Shown here: in pieces, positions 55,686 to 63,556 of the stretch | Position numbering within the stretch: the first letter of the stretch is position 1 | Layout of the letters: each line of letters starts with the position of its first letter | Notes under the pieces: model-generated | Told to the model about the DNA's origin: nothing | Seen by the model: the letters and a program-made list of their open reading frames with translations, nothing else | The model's database searches: none | Translations under genes and position numbers: made by a program | From: Amycolatopsis nalaikhensis | Lineage (GTDB): Bacteria > Actinomycetota > Actinomycetes > Mycobacteriales > Pseudonocardiaceae | DNA: 64,000 nt | NCBI RefSeq assembly: GCF_030264295.1 | Contig: NZ_CP127173.1 | Coordinates: forward strand, 6,889,501-6,953,500 | Reading direction: 5' to 3'

Positions 55686-57641
55686 ATGTCGTGGCTCGAC
55701 GCTGCGCCGACGATGGTGCTCTGTGGAGTGCTGCTCGTCCTGCCGGGGCTTCCCCTCACGTACCTGCTCGGGCTGCGACGGCTGGCGATGGTGGCCGTCG
55801 CCCCGGTCGTCGTCGTGGCTTTGGTGGCGGTGACGGCGATCGGCGCGGCGAAGCTCGGCGTCCGGTGGTCGCCGCCGCTGGTGTTCCTCGTGTCCGTCGG
55901 GTCGGCGGTTGTGGCCGGGTGCGTCGTCATGCTTCTTCGCCGGCGTCTGCTGCAGCCCGCGCCCGGCGACAGCCTGCCGGTCGTCGCGGCTGCCGCGAGC
56001 GGGCTCGTCGTCGCGCTGGCGCTCGGCGTGTTCGCCATCCGAGCGGCGATCGGCAGTCCCGAGGAACTGGTCAAGACCGACGACTCGTCGTTCCACTACA
56101 ACGCCGTCACCAACATCCTGAACAGCGGGGTGGCGTCCACGTTCCGGATCGACACCCTCGGCGTGCCCGGACGCGTCCGCGGCTTCTACCCCGCGGCCTG
56201 GCACGATCTGGGCTCCCTGCTCGCCATGCTCACCGGCGGCTCGGTGCCGGCCACGGCGAACATCCTGTCCGTCACCATCGCGCTGGTCGTGTGGCCGCTG
56301 GGCTGCGTCCTGCTGATGCGGCAGCTGGCCGGGCCGGACCGGCAGGCACTGGCCCTCGCCGGCCTGCTGAGCGTCGCGTTCGGCGCGTTCCCCTGGGAAC
56401 TGCTCGGCTGGGGCATCCTCTGGCCCAACCTGCTGGGGCTCTCGCTGGTCCCGGCCGGGGTCGCGGTCGTGATGTCGATGGCCGGCCTGGCCCGGGAGGA
56501 CGTGATCGGCCGTGGGCGGGCGTTCCTGCTGGCGCCGGTGGCGCTGACCGCGATCGCCATCGCACACCCGAACGCGGTCGTCAGCCTGGCCGCGATCACC
56601 CTCCCCGCGATCGTCGTCGCCCTCGCACGGGCCGCTGCCCGGCGGTACCGGGCCGGCCGGCGGCCGCAGGCCGCCCTGTTCGCCGCGCCCATCGTGCTCG
56701 CCGCGCCGGCGTACTGGCTGGTCGTCGTCAGGCTGGGCGTGTTCGCGGGACCGATGACCGCGGACTCACCGCCCTTCGAGTCGCCGTCGCAGGCACTCGG
56801 TGAGGTACTGACCGGGGCGACGAACCACCACGGCGCGGGCTGGGTCCTGGCCGGGCTGGTGATCGTGGGGGCGGTGTCGTGCTTCCGGCAGCGCTCCCGC
56901 CGGTGGCTCGTGGCCGGGCACGCCCTCTCCGGCGGCCTGTACGTGCTGGCCGCGGGCGTGCCCGGAGCGTCTCGCCGGATCTTCACCGGCTTCTGGTACA
57001 CCGACTCCCACCGGCTGGCCGCCATGCTCCCGGTCACCGGCGTCCCGCTCGTGGTGATCGGCGTGCTGGCGGTCGTCTCGGCGGCGCGTGCCGGGCTCGC
57101 GCCGGACGGCGTGCTGCGCCGGCTTCGCCTGTGGCCCCCGGCCGCCGCCGTGGTGGTGGTGATCGCCTTGCTGCTGGCGACCGGCGGCCTGCACCACGCC
57201 GACCACCGCGACCGGGTCCTGGCCGCGTACCCGAAAGCCAACCCGCTCGTGACCCCGGACGAATACGCGCTGTTCGAACGGATCGGCCGGCGGACCGAAC
57301 CGGGCACCATCGTGGCCCAGATGCCGTACAACGGCAGCCCGGCGGTGATGGCCCTGACCCGCCGCCAGGTCCTGTTCCCCCAGCTCAACCTGGGCCGGCT
57401 GACGACGGACCAGGTGTACCTGGCCCAGCACCTCAACCAGGCGGCGAGCGATCCCCGCGTGTGCGAGATCGTCAACCGGCTCCAGGTCCGGTACCTGCTG
57501 ACCAACGACCACGCCAGGGGCAACCGGTGGGACGGCACCGCCTACCCGGCACCGTCCGCCGGGTTCCGCCAGATCGACCAGGGCGGCTCGTTCCGGCTGT
57601 ACCGGGTCAGCCCGTGCGACAAGACCGCCGACTCACGTTGA
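55686..57641 (+). CDS. Large polytopic membrane protein (DUF6541-like)
   Basis: 651 residues. About 12-13 hydrophobic helices over residues 1-510 (WLDAAPTMVLCGVLLVLPGL, MVAVAPVVVVALVAVTAIGA and so on), a loop with TDDSSFHYNAVTNILNSGVA and GFYPAAWHDLGSLLAMLTGG, then a C-terminal extracytoplasmic domain (LVTPDEYALFERIGRRTEPG, IVAQMPYNGSPAVMALTRRQ, RYLLTNDHARGNRWDGTAYP). The D-D-S-x-H loop after TM3-4 resembles GT-C lipid-linked sugar transferases. DUF6541 fits best. Substrate unknown. GGGGGTTCG precedes the ATG. It lies inside the segment bounded by inverted transposase remnants. Confidence 0.7.
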   Translation: MSWLDAAPTMVLCGVLLVLPGLPLTYLLGLRRLAMVAVAPVVVVALVAVTAIGAAKLGVRWSPPLVFLVSVGSAVVAGCVVMLLRRRLLQPAPGDSLPVVAAAASGLVVALALGVFAIRAAIGSPEELVKTDDSSFHYNAVTNILNSGVASTFRIDTLGVPGRVRGFYPAAWHDLGSLLAMLTGGSVPATANILSVTIALVVWPLGCVLLMRQLAGPDRQALALAGLLSVAFGAFPWELLGWGILWPNLLGLSLVPAGVAVVMSMAGLAREDVIGRGRAFLLAPVALTAIAIAHPNAVVSLAAITLPAIVVALARAAARRYRAGRRPQAALFAAPIVLAAPAYWLVVVRLGVFAGPMTADSPPFESPSQALGEVLTGATNHHGAGWVLAGLVIVGAVSCFRQRSRRWLVAGHALSGGLYVLAAGVPGASRRIFTGFWYTDSHRLAAMLPVTGVPLVVIGVLAVVSAARAGLAPDGVLRRLRLWPPAAAVVVVIALLLATGGLHHADHRDRVLAAYPKANPLVTPDEYALFERIGRRTEPGTIVAQMPYNGSPAVMALTRRQVLFPQLNLGRLTTDQVYLAQHLNQAASDPRVCEIVNRLQVRYLLTNDHARGNRWDGTAYPAPSAGFRQIDQGGSFRLYRVSPCDKTADSR

Positions 57642-57648
57642 TTGGGCT

Positions 57649-58794
57649 TCACTTCCACAGCACAGCATGATGTCCGCCGCTGACGAGCGAGAAGCCGCCG
57701 ATGACCAGACCACTGCGATTGATCTTCTCGGCACCACCGTCTTGGGCGCCGTCCGGGGTCGGCAGTTCCACGATGCGCCCGTTGCGGTCCCAGTACACCG
57801 CGCGCCCGGCTGCGATATCGGAGCGCATGACGTTGCCGACCACCACACCGCGGCCGTTGACATCGCGTGCCCAGCTTTGTGCCCCGTCAGGCAGTGCCCC
57901 CAGCGTGATCGGACGGCCCTGTCGATCCCACTTGACGGCGTGGTCTTCCACGTGCCCGACGATCGTGCCGTCAGCCCCGATCGCGCCGGCAGCACCGCGT
58001 TGCGCCGACAGCTGGGTCAGGTGCCCCGCGCGATCCCAGCGCACCGGGTAGCCGGCGGCGGAAGTATCGGCTTCCCCGACCGCCGTGCCGTCTGCGGCCA
58101 GGTCGTATGCGTACGCACCGGACCCGTCCAAGCCGGGAAGAGGGACCATGACGTTGTCCCGGTTCCAGCGCAGCGAAGTGATCACGCCCAGGTGAGTTGC
58201 GGCCCCACCGACGACGTCGCCGGCAGCGTTGACCAGTCCCGCCCAGCTGGCTTCGGTTCCCGCAGGCAAGCCGAGGTCGGTGATCCGGCCTCGCGGACCC
58301 CACTTGACTGCATGCCGCAGGCCATCGGAGGCATCGGAGGTACCCACCACCGTGCCATCCGGTGCGATATCGCCGCCGTAACTCGTGGTCCCGCCGGGCA
58401 GCGTGCCGAGGTCTGTGATCCGCCCATCCGCTGACCACCGGGCAGCATGGACCTGACCGTTCGCCAACTCCGCGAAGCCGGTGATCTGGCCGTTGTCGTT
58501 GACCGCATCGGCTGTGCTGAGCGCGCCGCCGAGCGTACCCAGGTCGGTCGGCGTACCGGTGTTGTCCCAGCGCACGGCGCGCCGCGGAGACAGCGAACCG
58601 CTGACGGCCGAATAGCCGACGACCAGACCGCCGTCGTTGACAGCGGTGGCGAAAGTCGTGACGTCGCCGGCCAACGGGCGCAACTCGACCAACTGCGCCG
58701 CCCGCTGGCCGGGCGCAGCCGCCGCCCCAGCCGCCGGCAGTGCCATGAGCGCACCGACCGCCAGGAAGATCGCATGAAGCCGAACGGTTGACAT
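57649..58794 (-). CDS. Secreted HAF-repeat protein
   Basis: 381 residues. Signal peptide residues 1-27 (LHAIFLAVGALMALPAAGAA, cleavage near AAA-A). The rest is a run of about eight HAF-type repeats of 40-45 residues, each around an (A/H)-V-x-W-D..G....LGTLPGG core: AVRWDNTGTPTDLGTLGGAL, AARWSADGRITDLGTLPGGT, AVKWGPRGRITDLGLPAGTE, AVYWDRNGRIVELPTPDGAQ. A beta-propeller-like extracellular protein of unknown ligand. Convergent with the membrane protein gene, 7 bases apart. Confidence 0.82.
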   Translation of the reverse strand: MSTVRLHAIFLAVGALMALPAAGAAAAPGQRAAQLVELRPLAGDVTTFATAVNDGGLVVGYSAVSGSLSPRRAVRWDNTGTPTDLGTLGGALSTADAVNDNGQITGFAELANGQVHAARWSADGRITDLGTLPGGTTSYGGDIAPDGTVVGTSDASDGLRHAVKWGPRGRITDLGLPAGTEASWAGLVNAAGDVVGGAATHLGVITSLRWNRDNVMVPLPGLDGSGAYAYDLAADGTAVGEADTSAAGYPVRWDRAGHLTQLSAQRGAAGAIGADGTIVGHVEDHAVKWDRQGRPITLGALPDGAQSWARDVNGRGVVVGNVMRSDIAAGRAVYWDRNGRIVELPTPDGAQDGGAEKINRSGLVIGGFSLVSGGHHAVLWK

Positions 58795-58872
58795 CGTGGT
58801 CCTCCCCGTGTTCCAGCGACCACCACGGCCGCGCACAGCACCCACAGTCGAGGAGATCCCGGCCGGCCGGAT

Positions 58873-58890
58873 AGGGACGAAGTGCCTTCC
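58873..58890. promoter_or_regulatory. DosR-like box
   Basis: AGGGACGAAGTGCCTTCC lies about 80 bases upstream of the HAF-repeat gene (start 58794, leftward). Reverse strand AAGGCACTTCGTCCCT resembles the site at 60705-60720. Confidence 0.35.
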
Positions 58891-58959
58891 GGAGGAGGAA
58901 CTACTGCCGTACCAGCGGTCGGCCGGCTTGACGGAGACAGACGCCCTCAGCGCGCCGCG

Positions 58960-59480
58960 TCACGACGGGAGGCCCGCCAACCAGGTCGCCAACGTTTTCG
59001 CCGGCGCGTCCGGCTGTTCCTCCGGAGTCTGGTCCCCGCCTTCTCCGGGCCGCGCACCACTTCCAAGGCCGCGAACGCCGATGCGCGCGCCACTCCACCA
59101 TCGACGGGGTCAGCATCGTGTCGGAGCCCGGTTCGAACGTCACCAGCAGCTTCGGAATCGAAGAAGACGCCGGCCACCGCCCGAGCGCCTCGATCCGGGC
59201 CACTACCCCGGCCGGCTCGCCGCCCAGGGGCTCTGAGCGGGCCCACTGCAGCAACGGGCAGTGGAACGACGTCGCGTACTCCGGCGGAAGGCCGGACAAG
59301 AACTCCCCGATGAGCGACCTGCCGGTCGTGATCGCGCGGAACACTCCGCTCCCGCCGGCGGGAACTCCTCCCACGTCATCGGCTTCAGGACTGCTTCCGT
59401 CAACGCCAACGTCCGGACCCGCGACGAGTGGCGAGACGCCCAGTCCGCCGCCAGTGCGCCACCCCAGTCGTGGCGCCCTA
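58960..59480 (-). pseudogene. Haloalkane dehalogenase-like alpha/beta hydrolase remnant
   Basis: Leftward, in changing frames: HDWGGALAADWASRHSSRVR (nucleophile elbow region with D), TLALTEAVLKPMTWEEFPPA, then ATSFHCPLLQWARSEPLGGE, PAGVVARIEALGRWPASSSI, PKLLVTFEPGSDTMLTPSMV and TPEEQPDAPAKTLATWLAGL. These are consecutive blocks of haloalkane dehalogenases. The cap-domain stretch is largely deleted, at least two frame changes occur, and the N-terminus is lost where the transposase remnant begins. Not functional. Confidence 0.75.
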
Positions 59481-59522
59481 ACCGATCCCGCCCACCGCGA
59501 AGCGCACACCCATCACCGGTCA

Positions 59523-59628
59523 CACTGGCCCCGACGCCACCAAACCCGCGCCCGCCACAGCCGCTACCAGCGACAACGCGCTAAACATCCCACACTGCGG
59601 CTGCCCGTACTAGTCGCACCGAAGGGCC
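59523..59628 (+). pseudogene. IS701-like transposase C-terminal remnant (right inverted copy)
   Basis: Encodes RRHQTRARHSRYQRQRAK then HPTLR, a near-identical inverted copy of 54731-54834. No other part of the transposase is left here. It abuts the dehalogenase remnant, so an insertion of this element probably broke that gene. The two copies bound a 4.9-kb segment. Confidence 0.65.
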
Positions 59629-59639
59629 TTGGCCGGTTC

Positions 59640-60647
59640 TCAGTGGCCGCGCAGCTCGGCCGGGACCGGAAGCCCCACGCCGTAGGGATGGGCCGCCGGC
59701 CGCAGGACCTCGCCGATCGGGCGGCGCGGGGTCGCCGGGAGCGGGGCCGCCCCCTCGGGGAGGTAGCCGACGCGGACGACCGCCTGGGGCTCGAGCCCGC
59801 CGCCGAGGACGCAGTCGCGGATCACGCCGCGGGTGCTGACCGGCTCCAGCGGTTCGGTGACCAGGCAGGAGGCCAGGTTCAGCCGGGTCGCGGTCAGCAG
59901 CACCGCACTGGCCGCTTCGCCCGCGCGGAGGCGGTCGATCGGGTCGTCGCCGGCTGTGGCCAGCACGGTCAGGGCCGCGCCGTCGGGGCCGCCGGTGTCG
60001 GGGAGCATGGCGTCGGCGAAGTCACGCACCCGCGGGGCGGCGGTCGCGCGGATCGCGTTCTGCGCGGGCACGCCGTCGGGGGCGTAGCGGCGCCCGCTCC
60101 AGGCCGCCAGCTCGGTGCCGTAGTCCGGGTCGGCCCGGTGCAGTCCTTGGGCTTCCACCGCGGCGGCCGTCAGCGCCGATCGCTGTGGTGCCGCGTCGAC
60201 GAAGCGGAGTACACCGCCCTGATCGGTGGCACTCTTGGCCAGGAAGACCTCGTCCCGCACGAGCAGCGGACGCGCGGCGAACCGGCGGCGGTCCGACCGG
60301 CGCCGGGGAATGGCCGTGGCCAGGGCGATGTCGCCGTCGCGGGTGTCGTGGGGGACCAGCACGATCCGCGCCGGCACGCCGGGTTCCGGCAGCCGGTGGA
60401 TCTGTGCGGCCCAGCCCAAGGCCGCCGCGGCGACCGTGAAGTGGTGCAGCACGCACCCGCAGCTGACGAGCAGGTCGCGGCCCTCCGGGTCGGTGTGCCG
60501 CAGCAGCCGGCTTTCGTCGGCGCGCAGCTCGACCGTCCGGCCGCTGAACCGCCAGCTCCACGGCTGGGTGTTGTGCACGGAAGGAGCCCGCACAGCGAGC
60601 GCGACGGCCGCCCTCACCGTGTACGCGTCGGGCAGGTTCTGGTCCAT
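59640..60647 (-). CDS. Acg-like nitroreductase-family protein
   Basis: 335 residues, ATG after CGAGGAGGAAGCG. Acg family: AVALAVRAPSVHNTQPWSWR (the A-P-S-x-H-N-x-Q-P-W signature), LLVSCGCVLHHFTVAAAALG, PRRRSDRRRFAARPLLVRDE, LTVLATAGDDPIDRLRAGEA and CLVTEPLEPVSTRGVIRD. Relatives include Mycobacterium Acg (Rv2032), a DosR-regulated flavoprotein that may sequester FMN. Cytoplasmic. Divergent from the DUF2267-ATPase operon with DosR-like sites in between. Confidence 0.88.
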   Translation of the reverse strand: MDQNLPDAYTVRAAVALAVRAPSVHNTQPWSWRFSGRTVELRADESRLLRHTDPEGRDLLVSCGCVLHHFTVAAAALGWAAQIHRLPEPGVPARIVLVPHDTRDGDIALATAIPRRRSDRRRFAARPLLVRDEVFLAKSATDQGGVLRFVDAAPQRSALTAAAVEAQGLHRADPDYGTELAAWSGRRYAPDGVPAQNAIRATAAPRVRDFADAMLPDTGGPDGAALTVLATAGDDPIDRLRAGEAASAVLLTATRLNLASCLVTEPLEPVSTRGVIRDCVLGGGLEPQAVVRVGYLPEGAAPLPATPRRPIGEVLRPAAHPYGVGLPVPAELRGH

Positions 60648-60704
60648 CGCTTCCTCCTCGGAACGGGCTGCCCCCCATGTTCGCCGCGGCGGACATGGGC
60701 TCCC

Positions 60705-60776
60705 AGGGCCGAAGTGCTTCGACCGCGGGGACGTCGGGCCCGTCCGCGCCCAAGGGTTGAGGCCCTTGGACTCTTT
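60705..60776. promoter_or_regulatory. Two DosR-like boxes in the acg-like/DUF2267 gap
   Basis: AGGGCCGAAGTGCTTC (60705-60720; reverse GAAGCACTTCGGCCCT) and GAGGCCCTTGGACTCTTT (60759-60776; reverse AAAGAGTCCAAGGGCCTC). The first is 58 bases upstream of the leftward nitroreductase, the second 61 bases upstream of DUF2267. Confidence 0.45.
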
Positions 60777-60836
60777 CCCCCGCGCCGGGCGGCGGCCGAA
60801 CCTGGACCTCGAAGTCCGTCCCGCCAGGAGGAAGCC

Positions 60837-61280
60837 GTGCCGCAGTCGAACGATCCCTTCGCCCACGCGGAAAACACCGCGCACACCTGGCTGGCCGTCG
60901 TGCGTGGCCGCCTCGGCGCCGACGACCAGCAGCTCGCGTACCGCGTGCTCCGGGCGTGGCTGCACGTCGTGCGCGACCGGCTCACCGTCCAGTCGGCGGC
61001 GCACTTCGCGGCTCAGCTGCCCGAACTGCTCCGCGGCGTCTTCTACGAGGGCTGGAACCCGGCTCACGTGCCGACCCGCTACGAGGTGGACGGCTTCGTC
61101 GCCCGGTTCGCCGGCTCGGCCGGCCTCACCCGCGCCGAAGTGCCCGCGGCGGCCGCGGCGGTGACGTCGGCGCTCGGTGAACTCTGCTCACCGGGGCAGC
61201 TCGACCACGTGCTGAAGCTGCTGCCGGAGTCCCTGGTCACCCTCCTGACCGCCGGCCACGGGGGTCGTCGTGCGTGCTGA
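60837..61280 (+). CDS. DUF2267 family protein
   Basis: 147 residues from GTG after AGGAGGAAGCC. DUF2267 pattern: DPFAHAENTAHTWLAVVRGR, LAYRVLRAWLHVVRDRLTVQ (H-x-x-R-D-R-L), AAHFAAQLPELLRGVFYEGW and DHVLKLLPESLVTLLTA (L-P-x-x). A small helical protein found next to DosR-like and USP loci; function unknown. It overlaps the ATPase start by 11 bases, so the two are co-translated. Confidence 0.85.
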   Translation: MPQSNDPFAHAENTAHTWLAVVRGRLGADDQQLAYRVLRAWLHVVRDRLTVQSAAHFAAQLPELLRGVFYEGWNPAHVPTRYEVDGFVARFAGSAGLTRAEVPAAAAAVTSALGELCSPGQLDHVLKLLPESLVTLLTAGHGGRRAC

Positions 61281-63549
61281 AGAAAGCCGGTCGAGGCTGC
61301 GGGAGTTCGGGCTGCTCGCGGGTGTCCTGGTCCTCGTAGCCGCCGGCGGGGCCGCGTGGTGGACGGGTGCGCCGATCGCCGCGAACGTCGTGTGGGCGAC
61401 CGCGGACGTGATCACCCTGGTGCCTGCGGTCGTGTGGGTCGCGGCCGATCTGCGCGCCCGGCGGTGGGGTGCCGACCTGCTGGCTGTCCTCGCCCTGGTG
61501 GCCACTGTGGCGGTCGGGGAGTACCTGGCCGGCGCGATCGTCGCGGCCATGGTCGCCACCGGGCGGGTGCTCGAAGCCGGCGCGCAGCGGCGGGCGAGCC
61601 GGAACCTGACCGCGCTGCTCGACCGGGCGCCGCGCGTGGCGCACCGGCGCACGGAGACCGGGCACGAAACCGTGCCCGTCGACGACGTGCGTGCCGGGCA
61701 GCTGATCGTCGTGCTGCCGGGCGAGGTCGTGCCGGTGGACGGCGTCCTGCCGGACGGCGGGACCTTCGACGAGTCGGCGCTGACGGGCGAACCCCTCCCG
61801 GTGACCCGGCCCGTGGACGACACCGTCCACAGCGGAGTGGTGAACGCCGGCGCCGCGGTCGACGTGCGGGCCAGCGCGGCCGCCGCCGACAGCGCCTACG
61901 CCGGGGTCGTGCGGCTCGCCGAACAGGCCGCGGCCCGCACCGCGCGGGTCGCCCGGGTTGCCGATCGCGTCGCGGTCTGGTTCCTGCCCGCCTCCCTGCT
62001 GATCGCCGCGCTCGCCTGGGCGCTGACCGGCGAAGCCGGACGCGCGGTGGCCGTGCTGGTGACCGCCACGCCGTGCCCGTTGCTGCTCGCTGTCCCGATC
62101 GCGATCACCGGGGGCATGTCCCGGGCGTCGAAAGCGGGCGTGGTCGTCAAGGACGGCGCCGCGCTCGAAGCTCTCGGCCGGGTCGCGGTGCTGCTGATGG
62201 ACAAGACCGGCACCGTGACCCGTGGCCGGCCCGAGATCACCGACGTCGTCTGTGCGCCGGGCCACGACGCGGCCGAAGTGCTCGCCTTCGCCGCCGGGGT
62301 GGAGCAGTACTCGCCGCACGTGCTGGCCGCGGCCGTGGTGCGGGCCGCGGCGTCGGCCGGGGTGGCGCCCGCGTCAGCCGAGGACGTCGAGGAACAGCTG
62401 GGGTCCGGCGTCGCCGGCCGGGTCCGTGACCACGAGGTCCGCGTCGGCCGGCTTCCCGCCGGGACGGAACTGCCCGCCTGGGCGCGCGGCGCGGCCCGGC
62501 GGGGACGGCTCGATCTCGCGTCCGTGCTGTGGGTGGAGGTCGGCGGTGAGCCCGTGGCCGCGTTGCTCGCGAAGGACCCCATCCGGCCGGACGCCACGCG
62601 CACGATGCGGCGGCTGCGCGCCGCCGGAATCGGCGAGATCCGGCTGCTCACCGGGGACCGGGTCGACAACGCGCGCGAAGTCGCGGCGATGCTCGGCCTG
62701 GACGACGTCCAGGCCGAGGTGACGCCCGCGGAGAAGGTCCGCGCGGTCGAAGCCGCGAGCGCGCGCGGGGTGACGGTGATGACCGGGGACGGCGTCAACG
62801 ACGCGCCCGCGCTGGCCGCGGCGGACGTCGGCGTCGCGCTCGGCTCACGGGGTGCCACCGCGGCGGCGCAGGCCGCGGACGCGGTGATCCTCGACGACCG
62901 GCTCGACCGCCTCGCCGACGCCGCGGAGATCGCCCGCCGGTCGCGCCGGCTCGCCGTGCAGAGCGCGGTGGCCGGGATGCTGCTGTCGCTCCTGGCCATG
63001 CTCGCCGCGGCCGGGGGTTTCCTGGTGCCGGTCGCCGGTGCCCTCGTCCAGGAAGCCATCGACGTCGTCGTGATCTTGAACGCGCTGCGTGCGCTGGGCG
63101 GCGTCAAGCTCGGCGGCCCGGCGCCCGCCGAGCTGGTGCGGCGGTTCGAGTCCGAGCACGAACGCCTGCTGCCCGCTCGGGTCGCGGTCCGGCAGGCGGC
63201 CGACGCACTGACCGAGGGGGCGACGCCGGACGCGGACAGTGCCGCGCGCATGGCCGCAAGGCTGCTGACCGAGCAGCTGCTGCCGCACGAGCAGGCCGAG
63301 GAAACCGAGCTGTACCCGGCGCTGGCCCCCGCGCTGGGCGGTCCGGAGGGCACGGTCACGATGAGCCGCGCACACGCCGAGATCGGCCGGCTCGCCCGGC
63401 GGCTGCAGCGGCACCTCGCGGAGGCGCCGGACGGCATCCAGCCCGACCAGGTCGACGACCTGCGCGCCACGCTCTACGGCTTGGACGCGGTGCTGACGCT
63501 GCACTTCGCGCAGGAGGAGGAAGCGTATTTCACGCTCCCGTCCGCGTGA
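61270..63549 (+). CDS. P1B-type metal ATPase fused to a hemerythrin domain
   Basis: 759 residues. ATPase part (about 1-610): TM helices, actuator DESALTGEPLPVTRPVDDTV, TM motif T-P-C (C269) in ATPCPLLLAVPIAITGGMSR, phosphorylation D311 in LLMDKTGTVTRGRPEITDVV, LLTGDRVDNAREVAAMLGLD and VMTGDGVNDAPALAAADVGV. There is no N-terminal HMA domain. Residues about 620-759 form a hemerythrin fold: RRFESEHERLLPARVAVRQA, LLPHEQAEETELYPALAPAL, AHAEIGRLARRLQRHLAEAP and TLHFAQEEEAYF, with His/Glu ligands in the usual order for a di-iron site. Metal specificity is unknown; an O2 or NO sensor on a pump is suggested. Confidence 0.88.
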   Translation: MRAEESRSRLREFGLLAGVLVLVAAGGAAWWTGAPIAANVVWATADVITLVPAVVWVAADLRARRWGADLLAVLALVATVAVGEYLAGAIVAAMVATGRVLEAGAQRRASRNLTALLDRAPRVAHRRTETGHETVPVDDVRAGQLIVVLPGEVVPVDGVLPDGGTFDESALTGEPLPVTRPVDDTVHSGVVNAGAAVDVRASAAAADSAYAGVVRLAEQAAARTARVARVADRVAVWFLPASLLIAALAWALTGEAGRAVAVLVTATPCPLLLAVPIAITGGMSRASKAGVVVKDGAALEALGRVAVLLMDKTGTVTRGRPEITDVVCAPGHDAAEVLAFAAGVEQYSPHVLAAAVVRAAASAGVAPASAEDVEEQLGSGVAGRVRDHEVRVGRLPAGTELPAWARGAARRGRLDLASVLWVEVGGEPVAALLAKDPIRPDATRTMRRLRAAGIGEIRLLTGDRVDNAREVAAMLGLDDVQAEVTPAEKVRAVEAASARGVTVMTGDGVNDAPALAAADVGVALGSRGATAAAQAADAVILDDRLDRLADAAEIARRSRRLAVQSAVAGMLLSLLAMLAAAGGFLVPVAGALVQEAIDVVVILNALRALGGVKLGGPAPAELVRRFESEHERLLPARVAVRQAADALTEGATPDADSAARMAARLLTEQLLPHEQAEETELYPALAPALGGPEGTVTMSRAHAEIGRLARRLQRHLAEAPDGIQPDQVDDLRATLYGLDAVLTLHFAQEEEAYFTLPSA

Positions 63550-63556
63550 CCGGTGA

